In this document: one piece after another, positions 37,049 through 48,057 of the stretch | How the letters are laid out: each line of letters opens with the position of its first letter | How positions within the stretch are numbered: the first letter of the stretch is position 1 | DNA from: Paratrimastix pyriformis | Lineage: Eukaryota > Preaxostyla > Paratrimastigidae | DNA: 64,000 bases | Assembly (NCBI GenBank): GCA_027972325.1 | Contig: JAPMOS010000012.1 | Coordinates: 615,501-679,500, forward strand | Direction: 5' to 3' | Notes under the pieces: model-generated | What the model was told of the DNA's origin: nothing | The model's database searches: none | What the model saw: the letters and a program-made list of their open reading frames with translations, nothing else | Translations under genes and position numbers: made by a program

Positions 37049-39200
37049 ATGGTGTTTCCATGCCATCGAATTCTGTCATTTTTCGTTGCACTGCCAATCA
37101 TGTTGGTGTGTGGCTCTTCTTTTTCCTTCCAACGCTGGATTCCCATCTGGGTTACGTGGTATCAACTCTCCGAAGTCACCGTCGTCGTGGCTGAAGTTGT
37201 GGGTCTGAAAACAGCACTCACGCCTCACCAAAATATCAACAACGTCACAGGAGCGTTGACTGGTGCTGCTTGTTCGGCTCTTTTCGGAAACCTTCTTTCC
37301 CAGGGGCCGCGGGTCGTCGCACGCTTCGTTCTGCCGGTGGGGCTCATCTTCGCGGGTGTGGGATGGGCTCTTCTTGGTGTCATGGCCCCGCCATCGCTGG
37401 GGAACCCCTGGGTTCAAGCGGGACCGGCCGTTTTCGTGGCGCTGCTGGTCGGGTGCGGACCCGAACCCCCGCTTTTGTTTCTCATCCGGTTCTTCGCAGG
37501 CTTGCACTCATGCCGGGAACGCTGCTGCGTTTTTCTCTGCTGTCGTCGCGAATGCGGGAACCCCCAACGCACCACGGAGGTTTCGCGGTCTGATGATTGG
37601 TCTGCGGTTGGGATGGTGGAGAGGCACGCGCTCACACCCGGACCAACTTGGTTGGTGTCTGTTGTCCCCCTCCGACAGGAACGCTGATGGCCATGTTTTG
37701 CGCTTCTCCTGGTGTTTTGGAGGCCATCTTCTCGTTTGCTTTCTCGGGGACCGACCTCCGGGGTTTCTTCCTCTTCCTCTCGGTGGCCACGGCTGCGGGG
37801 TGGCTGCCCGGGGCCCTCTTTGCCCCGGGCCGCGACCCCGGGCCGCCCCGCGCCAAGAGAAAGCCGCCCCCCGATCCCCCCAGCAAATTGAGCGGCCTGA
37901 CCCCGGAGCTGTCCCCGCTCCTCGATCCGGAACCCGACCCTCTCATCGCCGCCCCCGCTGGCCCGGTCCCTCCGTCGCCACCGCCACCGCCAGAGCCATC
38001 GGAGGGACGTCCCCCCGACAAGGCGCGTGGGCGTGGACCCACCTTCTGGCTGCTAGGTACCACGAGCACGCTGCTCCAGCTGAGCGGGTTGGCCCTGCTG
38101 GTGCACGCGCCCGACCAGCTGCTGGGCGAGCCCCTCCGGGCCGTGGAGGTCTCCCTGGCCGGGGCCCTGACCTGCCTGGGGCTCGGGGCCCTCTCCGACC
38201 TGGCCACCCCGGCCCGAGAGATGGCCAGCAGGCAGGAAGGAGACCCCGACCCCGCGCGACCCAACGGGCGGATCGCTGCCCAGGAGGACCCGGAGGACGG
38301 GCCGGCCTCCATCAACGCGGCGGCGGCCGCGGGGGCGGCTCCTGCGCACCGAGGATGCTTTGTGCCTCGGCTTCTCTTTCTGTCGCTCTCTGGGGCGCTC
38401 CTCCTGGCTGCGCATGCCATCCGGATGGCCGCCCCCACCAGCGATCTGCCCGCGTTCTGCTCCACCGTCCTCGCGGCCGCCGGTCTGCACCGATCACCCT
38501 CCTCCTCCTCCACTCCTCCCCCACTCCCCTCCTCCACTCCCCTCCCCCTTCCCCTTCCTTCCTGACGTGTTTTGTTGGGCTCATGGACGACGGCTCGTCT
38601 TGGGTAGGCTGCTGCTCGGTCCTGGGGCAGATGGGGTCGGCCATCTCGTGGTGGGACGGGCCCCGGGTCGGGGTGCACCTCGGCTGGATCGAGCTGGCTG
38701 TGGGGCTGGCCGTGGTGCCCCTCGAGGTGCTGCTGTCCTTCTTGTGGCAGCCGCCGTGCGCCCCCTGGTGCGGCCCCCTGGTGCTGCTGCTCCTCGCCCT
38801 GGGCGGCCTCATGGGGGCGGCCATGCTCAGCCTCGTCGAGCGGCGCACCTGGCGCAGAGGCCGCTCCCTCCAGCTGGAGCCGCGGCAGGACCCCGTTTTC
38901 CCGGACTTTGACCGCGCTCCCGGGGGCAGCGAGCCCTCGTATTTTCCCGTGGCCGGTCTCGACCTGCTCCCCTATCAGCCCATCGTCTCCCCACCACCGC
39001 TTGTGTTCCGGAATGAGGATCGTCCCGTGTCATCAACTGCCGCCACATCGAATCCTCCTCAACAAGACGTTGCCGAGGCCGAATCTCCGTCCCCTCCTCC
39101 AAGTCCAAACGCTTTGGTGCGAGCGGCACATGATAAAGGCGCGCAACTCCAGTATTTTTCGAATTATCTTCGCTCTTTGTCTTCCAGGAAAACAAGCTAA
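37049..39200 (+). CDS. Multi-pass transporter, MFS (nodulin-like) type
   Basis: The hydrophobic segments are ILSFFVALPIMLVCGSSFSF, GALTGAACSALFGNLLSQ, VLPVGLIFAGVGWALLGVMA, AVFVALLVGC, then a spliced part AFFSAVVANAGTPNAPRRFR with GLMIGL (a typical MFS loop after TM4), GVLEAIFSFAFSG, GFFLFLSVATAAGW, WLLGTTSTLLQLSGLALLV, LLFLSLSGALLLAAHAI, CCSVLGQMGSAISWWDG, ELAVGLAVVPLEVLLSFLW and LVLLLLALGGLMGAAML. A long Pro-rich cytoplasmic loop separates the halves, and the C-terminus is a hydrophilic Ser/Pro tail ending SSRKTS. About 12 helices and the INNVTGALTGAA motif suggest the nodulin-like MFS group. Substrate unknown. A start at 36953 in the same frame is also possible, and intron borders at 37500-37700 and 38480-38580 are approximate. 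Confidence 0.7.
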
Positions 39201-39333
39201 TCCCATTCACTTTTGGTGACTGGTGGGAAGGAGCCAAAAAGAAAAAGGCACTTTCTTAACGATGGGAACAGCCATCATTCCCCCTGGTCTAAGAGAATGA
39301 TCTTGCGAATCAAGGCGCCAAACCCTTCAGAAA

Positions 39334-40420
39334 ATGGAACAAGCAGAGCACCCGCCCTCTCGCCAGCTGATCAAAACACCGAGTTTGGAGCAGGAAAAGA
39401 AGGCCCTTGAAGAAGAGGGTGCTACACTGCTTTCCAATCCCCAGTGCCAGGGAAGTTTGAGTGTGATTGTGCTCGGGGCGAGCGGAGACCTGGCCATGAA
39501 AAAAACTTTTCCTGCGTTATATTCTTTATTTGTTGCTGGCCTTCTCCCACGTTGGACAACGTTTGTCGGATATGCGCGGACCCCGATGAGTGATGTCTGT
39601 TTTGTTCTGGTTGCTGTTTTTCGATCGATACCTTGTAGGAAGATTTTCGGCATAAGGTGACCAAAGATTGGAAAAATACCGTGCCCGAAAAGCTCGCCAA
39701 ATTTAAGGCTCGCCTCATCTATGTTCAGGGCGCCTACGACTCTGTGGATGACATGCGGCGACTTGCCGCAAAGCTTTGTGCCGTGGAAGTCTCTCCCTGC
39801 AACCCCCCTGGGAATCGCATCTTTTACGCTGCACTGCCCCCACAAGTCTTCCTCCCCGCCCTGCAGTCCGTCCACGACGGTGCCCTCTCCACCACTGGTC
39901 TGGACCCCAACGCACAGCAGTCACCACTGACCCACGGGGCGGCCATTAGGTTGGAACCGAGTGATTGTGGAAAAGCCCTTTGGTCACGACCTTGAGAGCT
40001 CCCGCGAACTGAGCGCGAGCATTGCCCGAATTTTCCAGGAGGAGCACGTCTACCGGATCGACCATTATCTGTCTGCCTCTCGGGGGGGGGGGGGGGGGGG
40101 GGGGGGTCGTGCCGCGCCGCCGTCATCAATCTCCTTGGTCCTTCTCCCGCTCGGCAGGGGCAAGGAGATGGTCCTGAATCTGTTCATCTTGCGCTTCGCC
40201 AACATCCTGCTCCAGCCGCTGTGGAGCCGGCAGTACATCAAGTGCGTCCTGCTGACCTTCAAGGAGCCCATCGGGACGGAGGGCCGGGCGGGATACTTCG
40301 ACCAGTTCGGCATCATCCGGGACGTCATCCAGAACCACGTCATGCAGATGCTCTCCCTCTTCGCCATGGAGCGGCCCGTCAGCAGGAACGCCGAGGACAT
40401 CCGCAACGAGAAGGTCCCCC

Positions 40421-40454
<34 letters not shown>

Positions 40455-41558
40455 CCCATCTGCCTCCCTTCTCCCATCCCATCCCACCCCCACCCCCATC
40501 CCCGTCCCATCCCCGTCCCATCCCATCCCCGTCCCATCCCATCCCCGTCCCATCCCCGTCCCATCCCCGTCCCTCCCCGTCCCATCCCCGTCCCCACCCC
40601 ATCCCCACCCCCAGGTCAAAGTGCTCCGGTGCATCCAGCCGGCCACCATGGAGGACACGGTGGTGGGCCAGTTCGTGGGCAACCCCGCCAAGGGAAAGCA
40701 GGGGTCTGCGACTCCCTCCTCTTCTGCTTCTTCCTGACCGGGGCCCTCTGTCCGGCCGGTGCGACCGCAGCTACTTGGAGGAGCCCGGCGTCCCCCACGA
40801 CTCGATCTGCCCGACCTTCTGCAGCTCGGTTCTGCGCATCCGCAACGATCGATGGGACGGCGTGCCCTTCATCGTCAAGGCCGGCAAAGGTCGGCCGTTT
40901 CTCGTTTCCCCCCCGAGGGGCCGGCCGGCTGACCCGCCCCCAATGCTCCCTCCGGTTAGGGCTGGATGTCCGCAAGACCGAGATCCGGGTGCAGTTCTCG
41001 GACGTGCCCGCCTCGCTGTTTGCCGAGGAGGCCGAGGGGCCCATCCCCCGCAACGAGCTGGTGGTGCGGATCCAGCCCGACGAGGCCATCTACATGAAGA
41101 TCCTGGGCAAGCAGCCCGGGCTGACCTCGCGCATCCAGCAGACCGAGCTCGACCTGACCTTCAGCTCCCGCTACCGGTTCGTCAAGCTGCCCGAGGCCTA
41201 CGAGCGCCTCCTGAGCGACGTCATCCGGGGCGACCACGCCGGCTTCGTCCGGGCCGACGAGCTCGAGGAGGCCTGGCGCATCTTCACCCCGCTCCTGCAG
41301 GGTCTGCGCGCGGCTGCCTCTGCCCCCGCCCTCTGGGGGCCTTCACAATAGGTTGTTCCTGATGGGGGCCGGGGTGGGGGCCGGGGTGGGGGTGGGTGGG
41401 GCTGCGCAGAACTCGAGCAAAAGCGGGTGCGGCCCATCCCGTATGTCTTCGGGAGCCGCGGCCCCGAGGAGGCCGACGAGTTGGCCAGGCGAAACGGCTT
41501 TGTGCGGGCCGAGGGGTACCACTGGCCCGCCGCGTCCCCCACGGCCCCGACTCGGTAG
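39334..41558 (+). CDS. G6PD: Glucose-6-phosphate 1-dehydrogenase
   Basis: It catalyses the first, NADPH-yielding step of the oxidative pentose phosphate pathway in the cytosol. It begins [19 protein letters not shown]. The coenzyme motif is [20 protein letters not shown]. After an intron with donor GTCTG the next exon begins [15 protein letters not shown]. Others follow: [32 protein letters not shown] and the substrate site [13 protein letters not shown] (RIDHYLGKE), split by an intron holding a 24-base G run. Then [92 protein letters not shown] and [20 protein letters not shown]. It ends AASPTAPTR. The intron at about 40420-40614 is a C run plus a CCCATCCCCGT satellite. Full-length and apparently functional. 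Confidence 0.96.
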
Positions 41559-41601
41559 GCCGGAGAAGAACTGGCGGCGCACCGATTGTACAGCCCGGGG
41601 G

Positions 41602-41625
41602 GGGGTGTCTCGAGAGGGACACCCC
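41602..41625. terminator. Inverted repeat between convergent genes
   Basis: GGGGTGTC, an 8-base loop, then GACACCCC: a perfect 8-base stem. It lies between the stop codons of G6PD (41556) and the AAA ATPase (41733). It could aid 3'-end formation for either transcript, or be chance in a GC-rich spacer. Confidence 0.35.
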
Positions 41626-41732
41626 ACCCCCACCCTTGTCCCACCCCCTCCGTTCCCGCCCTGTCGCGTCGCCCATGGAAGAAAGATCTCATTGGGCAAA
41701 GGCCAGCGTGTTGGGTGTCTGTGGCCTGGCGG

Positions 41733-42635
41733 TCATCGAGCGGCGGCCTTCCGGGTGAGGAGGGTCTGGAGGGCCTTCTCGAAGTGGGCCGGCAGGACGG
41801 TCTGCGACCGGAGGTCCTCCCGCAGGGCGGCCATGCAGGCCTCCCGGCACAGATTGGCCAGAGAGGCCCCTGGGCGGACGGTGGGGTCGGATCGGGCGTG
41901 GCGGATCATCGTGCCGGTGAGGGCTCAGCACCGCAGCACAGGGGGCGGGCGGGGCGGGCGGGGGCGGGCGGGGGGGGGGGGGGGGGGGGCACAGACCCGA
42001 CCAGCCCTCGCAACGGGCGGCCAGCTGGGCGCGCCAGGCCGGCTCGCGGCAGGCCGGGTCGAGGGGCGCCTGGCGGGTGTGCAGCCCCAGGATGGCCGCC
42101 CGGGCGGGCAGGTCGGGCAGGGGCAGCCCCACCTGGTAGTCCACCCGGCCGCCCCGCAGCAGCGACCCGTCCAGCTGCTCCGGGAAGCCCGTCGCTGCAC
42201 CCGGGCGGCCACCAGGCGATGGGACGGGGCGCCGCGGGGAGTGGGAGTCAAGATCCGGAAGGCGCGGAAGGAGGGACGGGATGGCGAGGAAGGGGGCCGG
42301 GCGGGTGGGCAGCCGGACCGGCCAGGACCATGACCCCCGGGCGCCTGGTCCGCCTGACCTGCTCGGCGCACTGGTCCACCTCTGCCCCACCCGCCCAGCC
42401 ATCACCCCCGGCCATCCCCGCCCAGCCGACCACACGATCGAGCGAATGAGCGAATGACCACCATGAGCTCCACTGGGCACCGGACGGAGACGACGGGGGG
42501 GCGGGGGGGCAGGGTGGTGCGGCGATGGGGGCGGGGCGACCGGTGAGGAGGCACGAGAGGAGCCTGTCGAAGGTGTGCTCGGAGGTGGTGTCGTGGCCGC
42601 GGCTCGGGGCGAGCGACTCGATCTGGGGGCCAAGG

Positions 42636-42666
<31 letters not shown>

Positions 42667-42684
42667 CGTGTAAAGAAGGGCAGT

Positions 42685-42715
<31 letters not shown>

Positions 42716-44844
42716 GACTCAGGGTGTGCGTCGATGGGGAGAGTGCCCCCTCCTCCTCCTCATCCTCCTCGGACCTGGTCGAAGAAGAGGATGGACGGGG
42801 CCCCCTCGCGGGCCTCCCGGAAGAGGGCCGCCACGGCCTTCTCGGACTCGCCCACCACCTTCGAGAGCAGGTGCGGGCACTGCCACCATCACCCCGGGGG
42901 TGTCGCCGCCAAGCCGGCCGGGAAGAGGATCAAGATGGGGGTCAGGTCAGGTTGGTCAGATCGGGGTGGGGGTCAGATCGGGGTGGGGCCGGCCGGGGCT
43001 GCATGGGGAGGGCGGGCCACGGGGGCGGTTGGACCTGGACTGGGATGAAGTTGACCCCGGCTGCCTTGGCTGCGGCCAGGGCCAGGGTGGTCTTCCCGTC
43101 CTGCCCATGGCCAGAGTGGGGTGGGGTGGGGGGGGGGGGGGGGGGGGGGGGGGGGTTGGTGGCGGCGAAGGATGCGAGAGCGGATGGCAGATATCATGGC
43201 GCGGCGCGGCGTGCAGGTGCGGACCCCGAGGGCCGTGGATGAGAGACGCCCACGGGGGCAGGATGCCCATGGCCTGCAGGGCGGCCGGATTCCGGAAGGG
43301 GCACACGACGGCGGCCTGAGGGGAGGAGCGCCACCGACCGCCAAAGGGGAGCAGCGAGACTCCGATCAGCCAAAGCGGGGTGCGGGCCGCGGGGAGGAGC
43401 AAGGGGAGCGCGGGGCAAAGGGCGACAAGAGGAGCGAATGGCGAATGGCGGATGGCGGATGGGACCTGGAGCTGGTCGATGGCCTCGGGGATGCCCGTCA
43501 GCTGGTCGAAGGAGACGTCCTTGATCTGGGAGGAGGAGGGGGGGGGGGGGCGTGCAGACGAGGAGGGGCAGATGACCCCAGGCTCACAAAACCAGAATCG
43601 AGCGGCAAATTGAGGTGGGGGGAGGAGGGAGGGAGGGAGGCCCGGTGGCGGAGCCGCCGACCTGGAAGAGGCGCGCGGCCAGGGAAGAAGGGCGCACCAC
43701 GCCGAGGGCCCCCAGGAAATCTGCCTCCGTCATGACGGGGCCTTCGTCCTCAGCCCCAGCAGCCGCCGGGGGGGCGCAGGCCAGAGAGGAGGCGGGGTCG
43801 GAGGGGCCCCCCCGGGGGCGGTTGATGGCCCGCAGGACGGCCTCGCGGCAGAGGGCCCCCAAGTCGGAGGCCACGAAGCCGTGCGTCTCCTCGGCCAGCC
43901 GCCCCAGGATCTCCCGGGGGTCCCCGCCGGCCAGCCGCATCCCTGGGGGCGTGGCAGAGCCAGCGGGGAGAATCACCATCCACCCTCAAGTCAGCCTCGG
44001 CGCGGGTCGGCTCATCCCTGCCCGGCGCGCCTCCAGATTTGGGCCCCTGTCGCCCTCCACCGCCCAGGCAGGCGGGCTGGGAGGAGCGGGCGGACCGCGG
44101 GTCATTTGGGCGAGCAGCTGGAGCCGCTGGGCGGGGGTGCGCGTCGAGAGCTGGAAGACGTGGTCCAGCCGGCCCGGGATGCGCAGCGCCCCCGCGATCC
44201 GCTCGCCCTCGACCGCAATCCCTGGGCGGTGAACAAGAACGAAGTGAGAAGGGGGGCCGTGTGCGTGGCTGTGTGCGCCTATGCGGGCATCTGCGTGCGG
44301 GTGTGCCCGTGCTCTGGGCGGTGAGCCTGAGACCGACCCACGACGGTCACCCGCAGGTCGGGGGGCGCCGACCGGTCCGCCATGGCCGTCAGCCGGTCGA
44401 GGGTCTCACAGAGGAAGGCCGTCAGCCGGCGCTCCGTGTCGCCACCATCCGCACCTGAACTGGTATCGCTCGCCCACCCAGAGGGCCGAGCCGGGGCGAT
44501 GAAGTCGAGCTCGTCCAGCACCACGCAGCTCGGCAGATGAGCCTCGGCCTGGGCAAAGACACTCCCCAGAAAATTCTCGCTGTCCCCTTTTACTGTTGAA
44601 ACAGTTGATGCCAATCGTTCAAAGACGGAAACAGACTGGGCCGAAAGATCTGTGAACAGGAAACGTAATGAAAATGGGATGCCGGGTAGAGAGATGCGAG
44701 TGTTTGGGCAAACATGGTCTTGCCCGAGCCATGCGCCCCGCAGAGCAAGCAATGGCCTTGCTGAGGAACGAGGGGATGCTGATGAGGAGGGATCCACGCC
44801 ACCCTGCACTGCTCTAACCACCTTGGGGATCTGCAGACTCGCAT
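41733..44844 (-). CDS. Two-module AAA ATPase, AFG2/SPATA5-like (PEX1 less likely)
   Basis: Module 1 has [20 protein letters not shown] (Walker A), [13 protein letters not shown] (Walker B) and [20 protein letters not shown] with [20 protein letters not shown]. Then come [20 protein letters not shown] and [19 protein letters not shown], which opens module 2: [30 protein letters not shown] (Walker A), [29 protein letters not shown] joined to [32 protein letters not shown] and [20 protein letters not shown]. Order and spacing match the AFG2 group, which acts on pre-60S particles. In module 2 the Walker B catalytic Glu is Gln (FFDQ), because the preceding exon ends GAC CAG at a clear donor, GTCCGA. 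Module 1 keeps DE. The frame change after HFHYVSCSQ near 44650 is not resolved, so one early splice remains uncertain. Confidence 0.75.
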
Positions 44845-44887
44845 TCCGGGCGATGAAAAGGATTGTTCACCTCAAAGATTGTTCACC

Positions 44888-45657
44888 TCAAACCAAGCAC
44901 ACCAAAGAAAAAAGGGAAGCGTCACTGAATGGCTGCGCTTGAAGAGGCCTGCTTCGACGTTGCTGTTGGGGGGCCTTGGGAGGCGCCGCGGGCAATTCGA
45001 GTTTCTCGTAGGCATCACTTCCCACCATATTTTTGGCCTTTTGCAGAGCTTGGCGAGAATTTAGGACTCCAGACTTGCGAGTCTTTCTCTTTGACTTCTT
45101 CAGGTCGACCAGGTTGACCTTGGGACACCCTGCAAGGCAGCTCTTGTTATCTCCCTTGCAACTCTCTAGACAAGCCTTCTCTTCGCGGCAGGTCTTCCGG
45201 CAATCCATATGCTGTTGAATGCGAGGATCGGATGAATTTCGACACGAGAGCTGTTTGCGACCTTCTTGGAGCACTCAAAAATGCAGACGGGGTCTGCAGC
45301 TGTCCCGTTTTCCGATTCCGGTATTGTGGCGGCTTGCTGCCCAATGGTGGAACCTGACGGCGGGACGATGGGCACAATGGGTGGTGCCGTCACCCCAGGT
45401 TCGGAGGGGATTTCTGGTATGGTGGCTGTTTGCGCAGCAAGGGTTTTCTGGACAGGATCGGCCGAAGGGATACTGTTTGTGACTCGTGGGTGGCCAATGG
45501 ATCTTCTTTGTTGCTGCTGCTGGAGAGCGAGTGCGGCCCCCGAAGGCGTGAGTGCAGGCGCCGCGACGCCTCGTCGAGAGTAGGGAGATCTGCCACGAAT
45601 GGCAAGTGCCGCAGAAACGAGCGCAAAGAAAAAGAGCGTCAATAGACGAATATTCAT
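44888..45657 (-). CDS. Secreted Cys-rich protein with four CX3C motifs
   Basis: It begins MNIRLLTLFFFALVSAALAI, a clear signal peptide, followed by a Gln-rich and a Pro/Thr/Ile-rich stretch with an NGT glycosylation site. A 50-base intron (45212-45261, donor GTCGCA, acceptor CAACAG) joins CIFECSKK to HMDCRKTCREEKACLESCKG. The Cys core is then C-x3-C, 6, C-x3-C, 5, C-x3-C, 6, C-x3-C (CIFEC, CRKTC, CLESC, CLAGC). The remaining 75 residues are basic and end SLFSLVCLV. Paired CX3C motifs suggest helical hairpins with disulfides, as in CHCH-like or small secreted proteins, but the signal peptide argues for the secretory route. No named family recognised. Confidence 0.65.
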
Positions 45658-46244
45658 TCTTCCCCGGCTCCTCTGTAAAATTCCTGTCCGCCCATTTGCG
45701 TCAAAGACCGCTGGGTTCTTTAGATTACGTGTTTTTTCCCTCGATTAGAAAAAATAGCCCCATCCCGCAGGGCGGAAAATCGTAGGGGGCCCACTTTGGG
45801 GCCACACCCTGCCCCACAGGGACACGCTGGCCGACCGGCGACAACGGGGCTGGGCTCGCCAACACTTCAAGTGTGCCCACACCAAAGGAGACCCGTCGAA
45901 CATGAAAGTGAGACCCGGTGGACCGGCATGTCGCCATCGATGATGTTGTCCCCCCTCGAAGCCTTTTTTACTGCACAAACCACTGAGTTATGTTACCGCA
46001 AGTGGCACCGTGTGATTTTATGGCTTGACCGAACTCCTTCAAGAACGTTTCCACACGCCTGAAATCGCTTGGGGAGGCTTCCCTGATCATGGTTTGTTTC
46101 CTGTTTTGTGTACGATGAAGTTTCGAACACTTTTTTCCCTCCGCCGATCGATATCGCACCCTCCCGCGGCTCGTCTCGCCCACTCCTCCCCCAACCTCTC
46201 CCCCTCTCGATGTTGCTCATTTCACAGCTTATCCTTCTCACAAA
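45658..46244. other. Intergenic, no gene supported
   Basis: AT-richer than average. Several short frames on both strands are not conserved-looking. It probably carries the promoter of the Cys-rich gene (its start codon is at 45657) and the 3' end of the transposase-like gene. Confidence 0.5.
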
Positions 46245-46606
46245 TCACGCAAAGCACACGGTCACCGGCCTGCTGAAAGCCACGGCGCCATCCGGGCCGC
46301 CACGATGCCGTGAGGAACGGGCTGCGCTCCGTACTGCATGGGCGCCGCTCCGTACTGCATGGGCGGCATTGGCTGCGCTCCGTACGGGATTGGCTGCGCT
46401 ACGTACTGCATGGGCGCCGCTACGTACTGCATGGGCGGCATTGGCTGCGCTACGTACTGCCTGGGCGCCGCACTGCACGGTCGGTGGGCACATGAAAGAG
46501 GGGAGCGGATGTGGAAGTGGGTTTGCAGGGCAGCAGCCGCGGAGGCCCAGGCAGCTGGTGCACCAACAGCGGGGCACCTGGCGGTGGCGGTGGCGGTGGT
46601 GGTGGT

Positions 46607-46670
<64 letters not shown>

Positions 46671-47792
46671 TTGGCCGCCGCGCCGGGGCATCGGCGGGGT
46701 CGCCGCGTGACTTGCAGCGTTGTGCCCCGTGCGTCCACACCGCCCACATTTCTTCTGTGCTCTCTTTCGTTCCTCCTTCTCATCCAGCCGATCGGGTGCG
46801 CGGCGTTTTCGGTGCGAGCGTCGGGGCCTGGTGGTTCCGGCGGGGTTGGCCGCGGCGGCCCGTGTCGCACGCCGATGGTCGGCCAGATCCTGGTCTGTCA
46901 CCTCGATGGGGCACTTCCAGATCTTGAGGAGCGTGTCCGGGTTGCCCTTGCGCAGTTGCCGTGGATCCAGCTTTTTCCCCGCCTGAACGACCCTCTCGAT
47001 CCAGACGGAGGAAACCTGCGGGGAGCTCTATGAGTCTTCCTCGCTCATCCACCACCACCAGCCACATCCCCACCCACATCCCCCACCCACATCCCCACCC
47101 ACCTCCCCACCTACCCACCCACAGACCGGCACCGCCATGAACAGCCATTCGACAACCTTCTCCAGATCCGGGAACTCGCAGAGCTTCGATCCCTGCGCCA
47201 TCTCGACGACGGCTGTCCGGAAGCGGTTCAGCCGGAGGAGTGCGTGTACAGGATGGTCTGCCCACATTCTCCTGCATCGATCCATGGTGGCTCTGTCGTA
47301 CTGCAGGCATTCGGCGCAGCTCGCCGGCCAGCTGCGCGACCAACGCACGGAGGAATATATGACAACAAGCACCGCGCGAAAAGCACCGCGCCCAATCCAA
47401 GGTCTGTGCAGACTCATCAATTTTCTCGAGAATCATGCCGGCAATCTCCCGGCAGTGTTTGAGGTCCGCCAAGCCAGGGATGATGAACGGCAGCTCGAGA
47501 GCGGAACCCACGCGCAAGCGGTAGTACTCCTCGGCCGTCTCAATCCTCGAGGTGATCAGATCGGCCGTCTCCCGTTCGGGAAGATGGCGTCTCCGCCCAT
47601 ACTCCCGGGTCAGGGGGAAATGTCGCCACAGATCCGCCTTCATCACCTGGAAGCGATGCAGTTGGTCCAGCACCCGGCCTGGGAGAAGGTGTGCCTGCCC
47701 CCTGTTCATGGACAAGAAAGGATATGTTGAATCCATGGGTCATGATGATGATTGGACGATTGGACGATTGGACGATTGGATGATTGGATGAT

Positions 47793-47855
<63 letters not shown>

Positions 47856-47940
47856 CTGGATGATGGATGATGATGATGATGACTGGATGATGATGATGAC
47901 TGGATGATGATGATGACTGGATGATGGATGATGATGATGA

Positions 47941-47998
<58 letters not shown>

Positions 47999-48024
47999 GG
48001 GTGATGATGATGATGAGGATGATG

Positions 48025-48057
<33 letters not shown>

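Noticed and set aside
41733-44844. AAA protein as peroxisomal PEX1
   Set aside because: The RGHDT segment after Walker B recalls PEX1, but the linker [15 protein letters not shown] and VSFDQLTGI-x-EAIDQL match the AFG2/SPATA5 order better. Not excluded fully.
45725-46276. Several 60-90 codon frames on both strands
   Set aside because: No hydrophobic, domain or codon pattern; treated as spacer.
46511-46927. Poly-Gly, poly-Pro and poly-Arg frames
   Set aside because: Triplet GGC/GGT repeat read in different frames. Only the zinc-knuckle frame upstream has family character.
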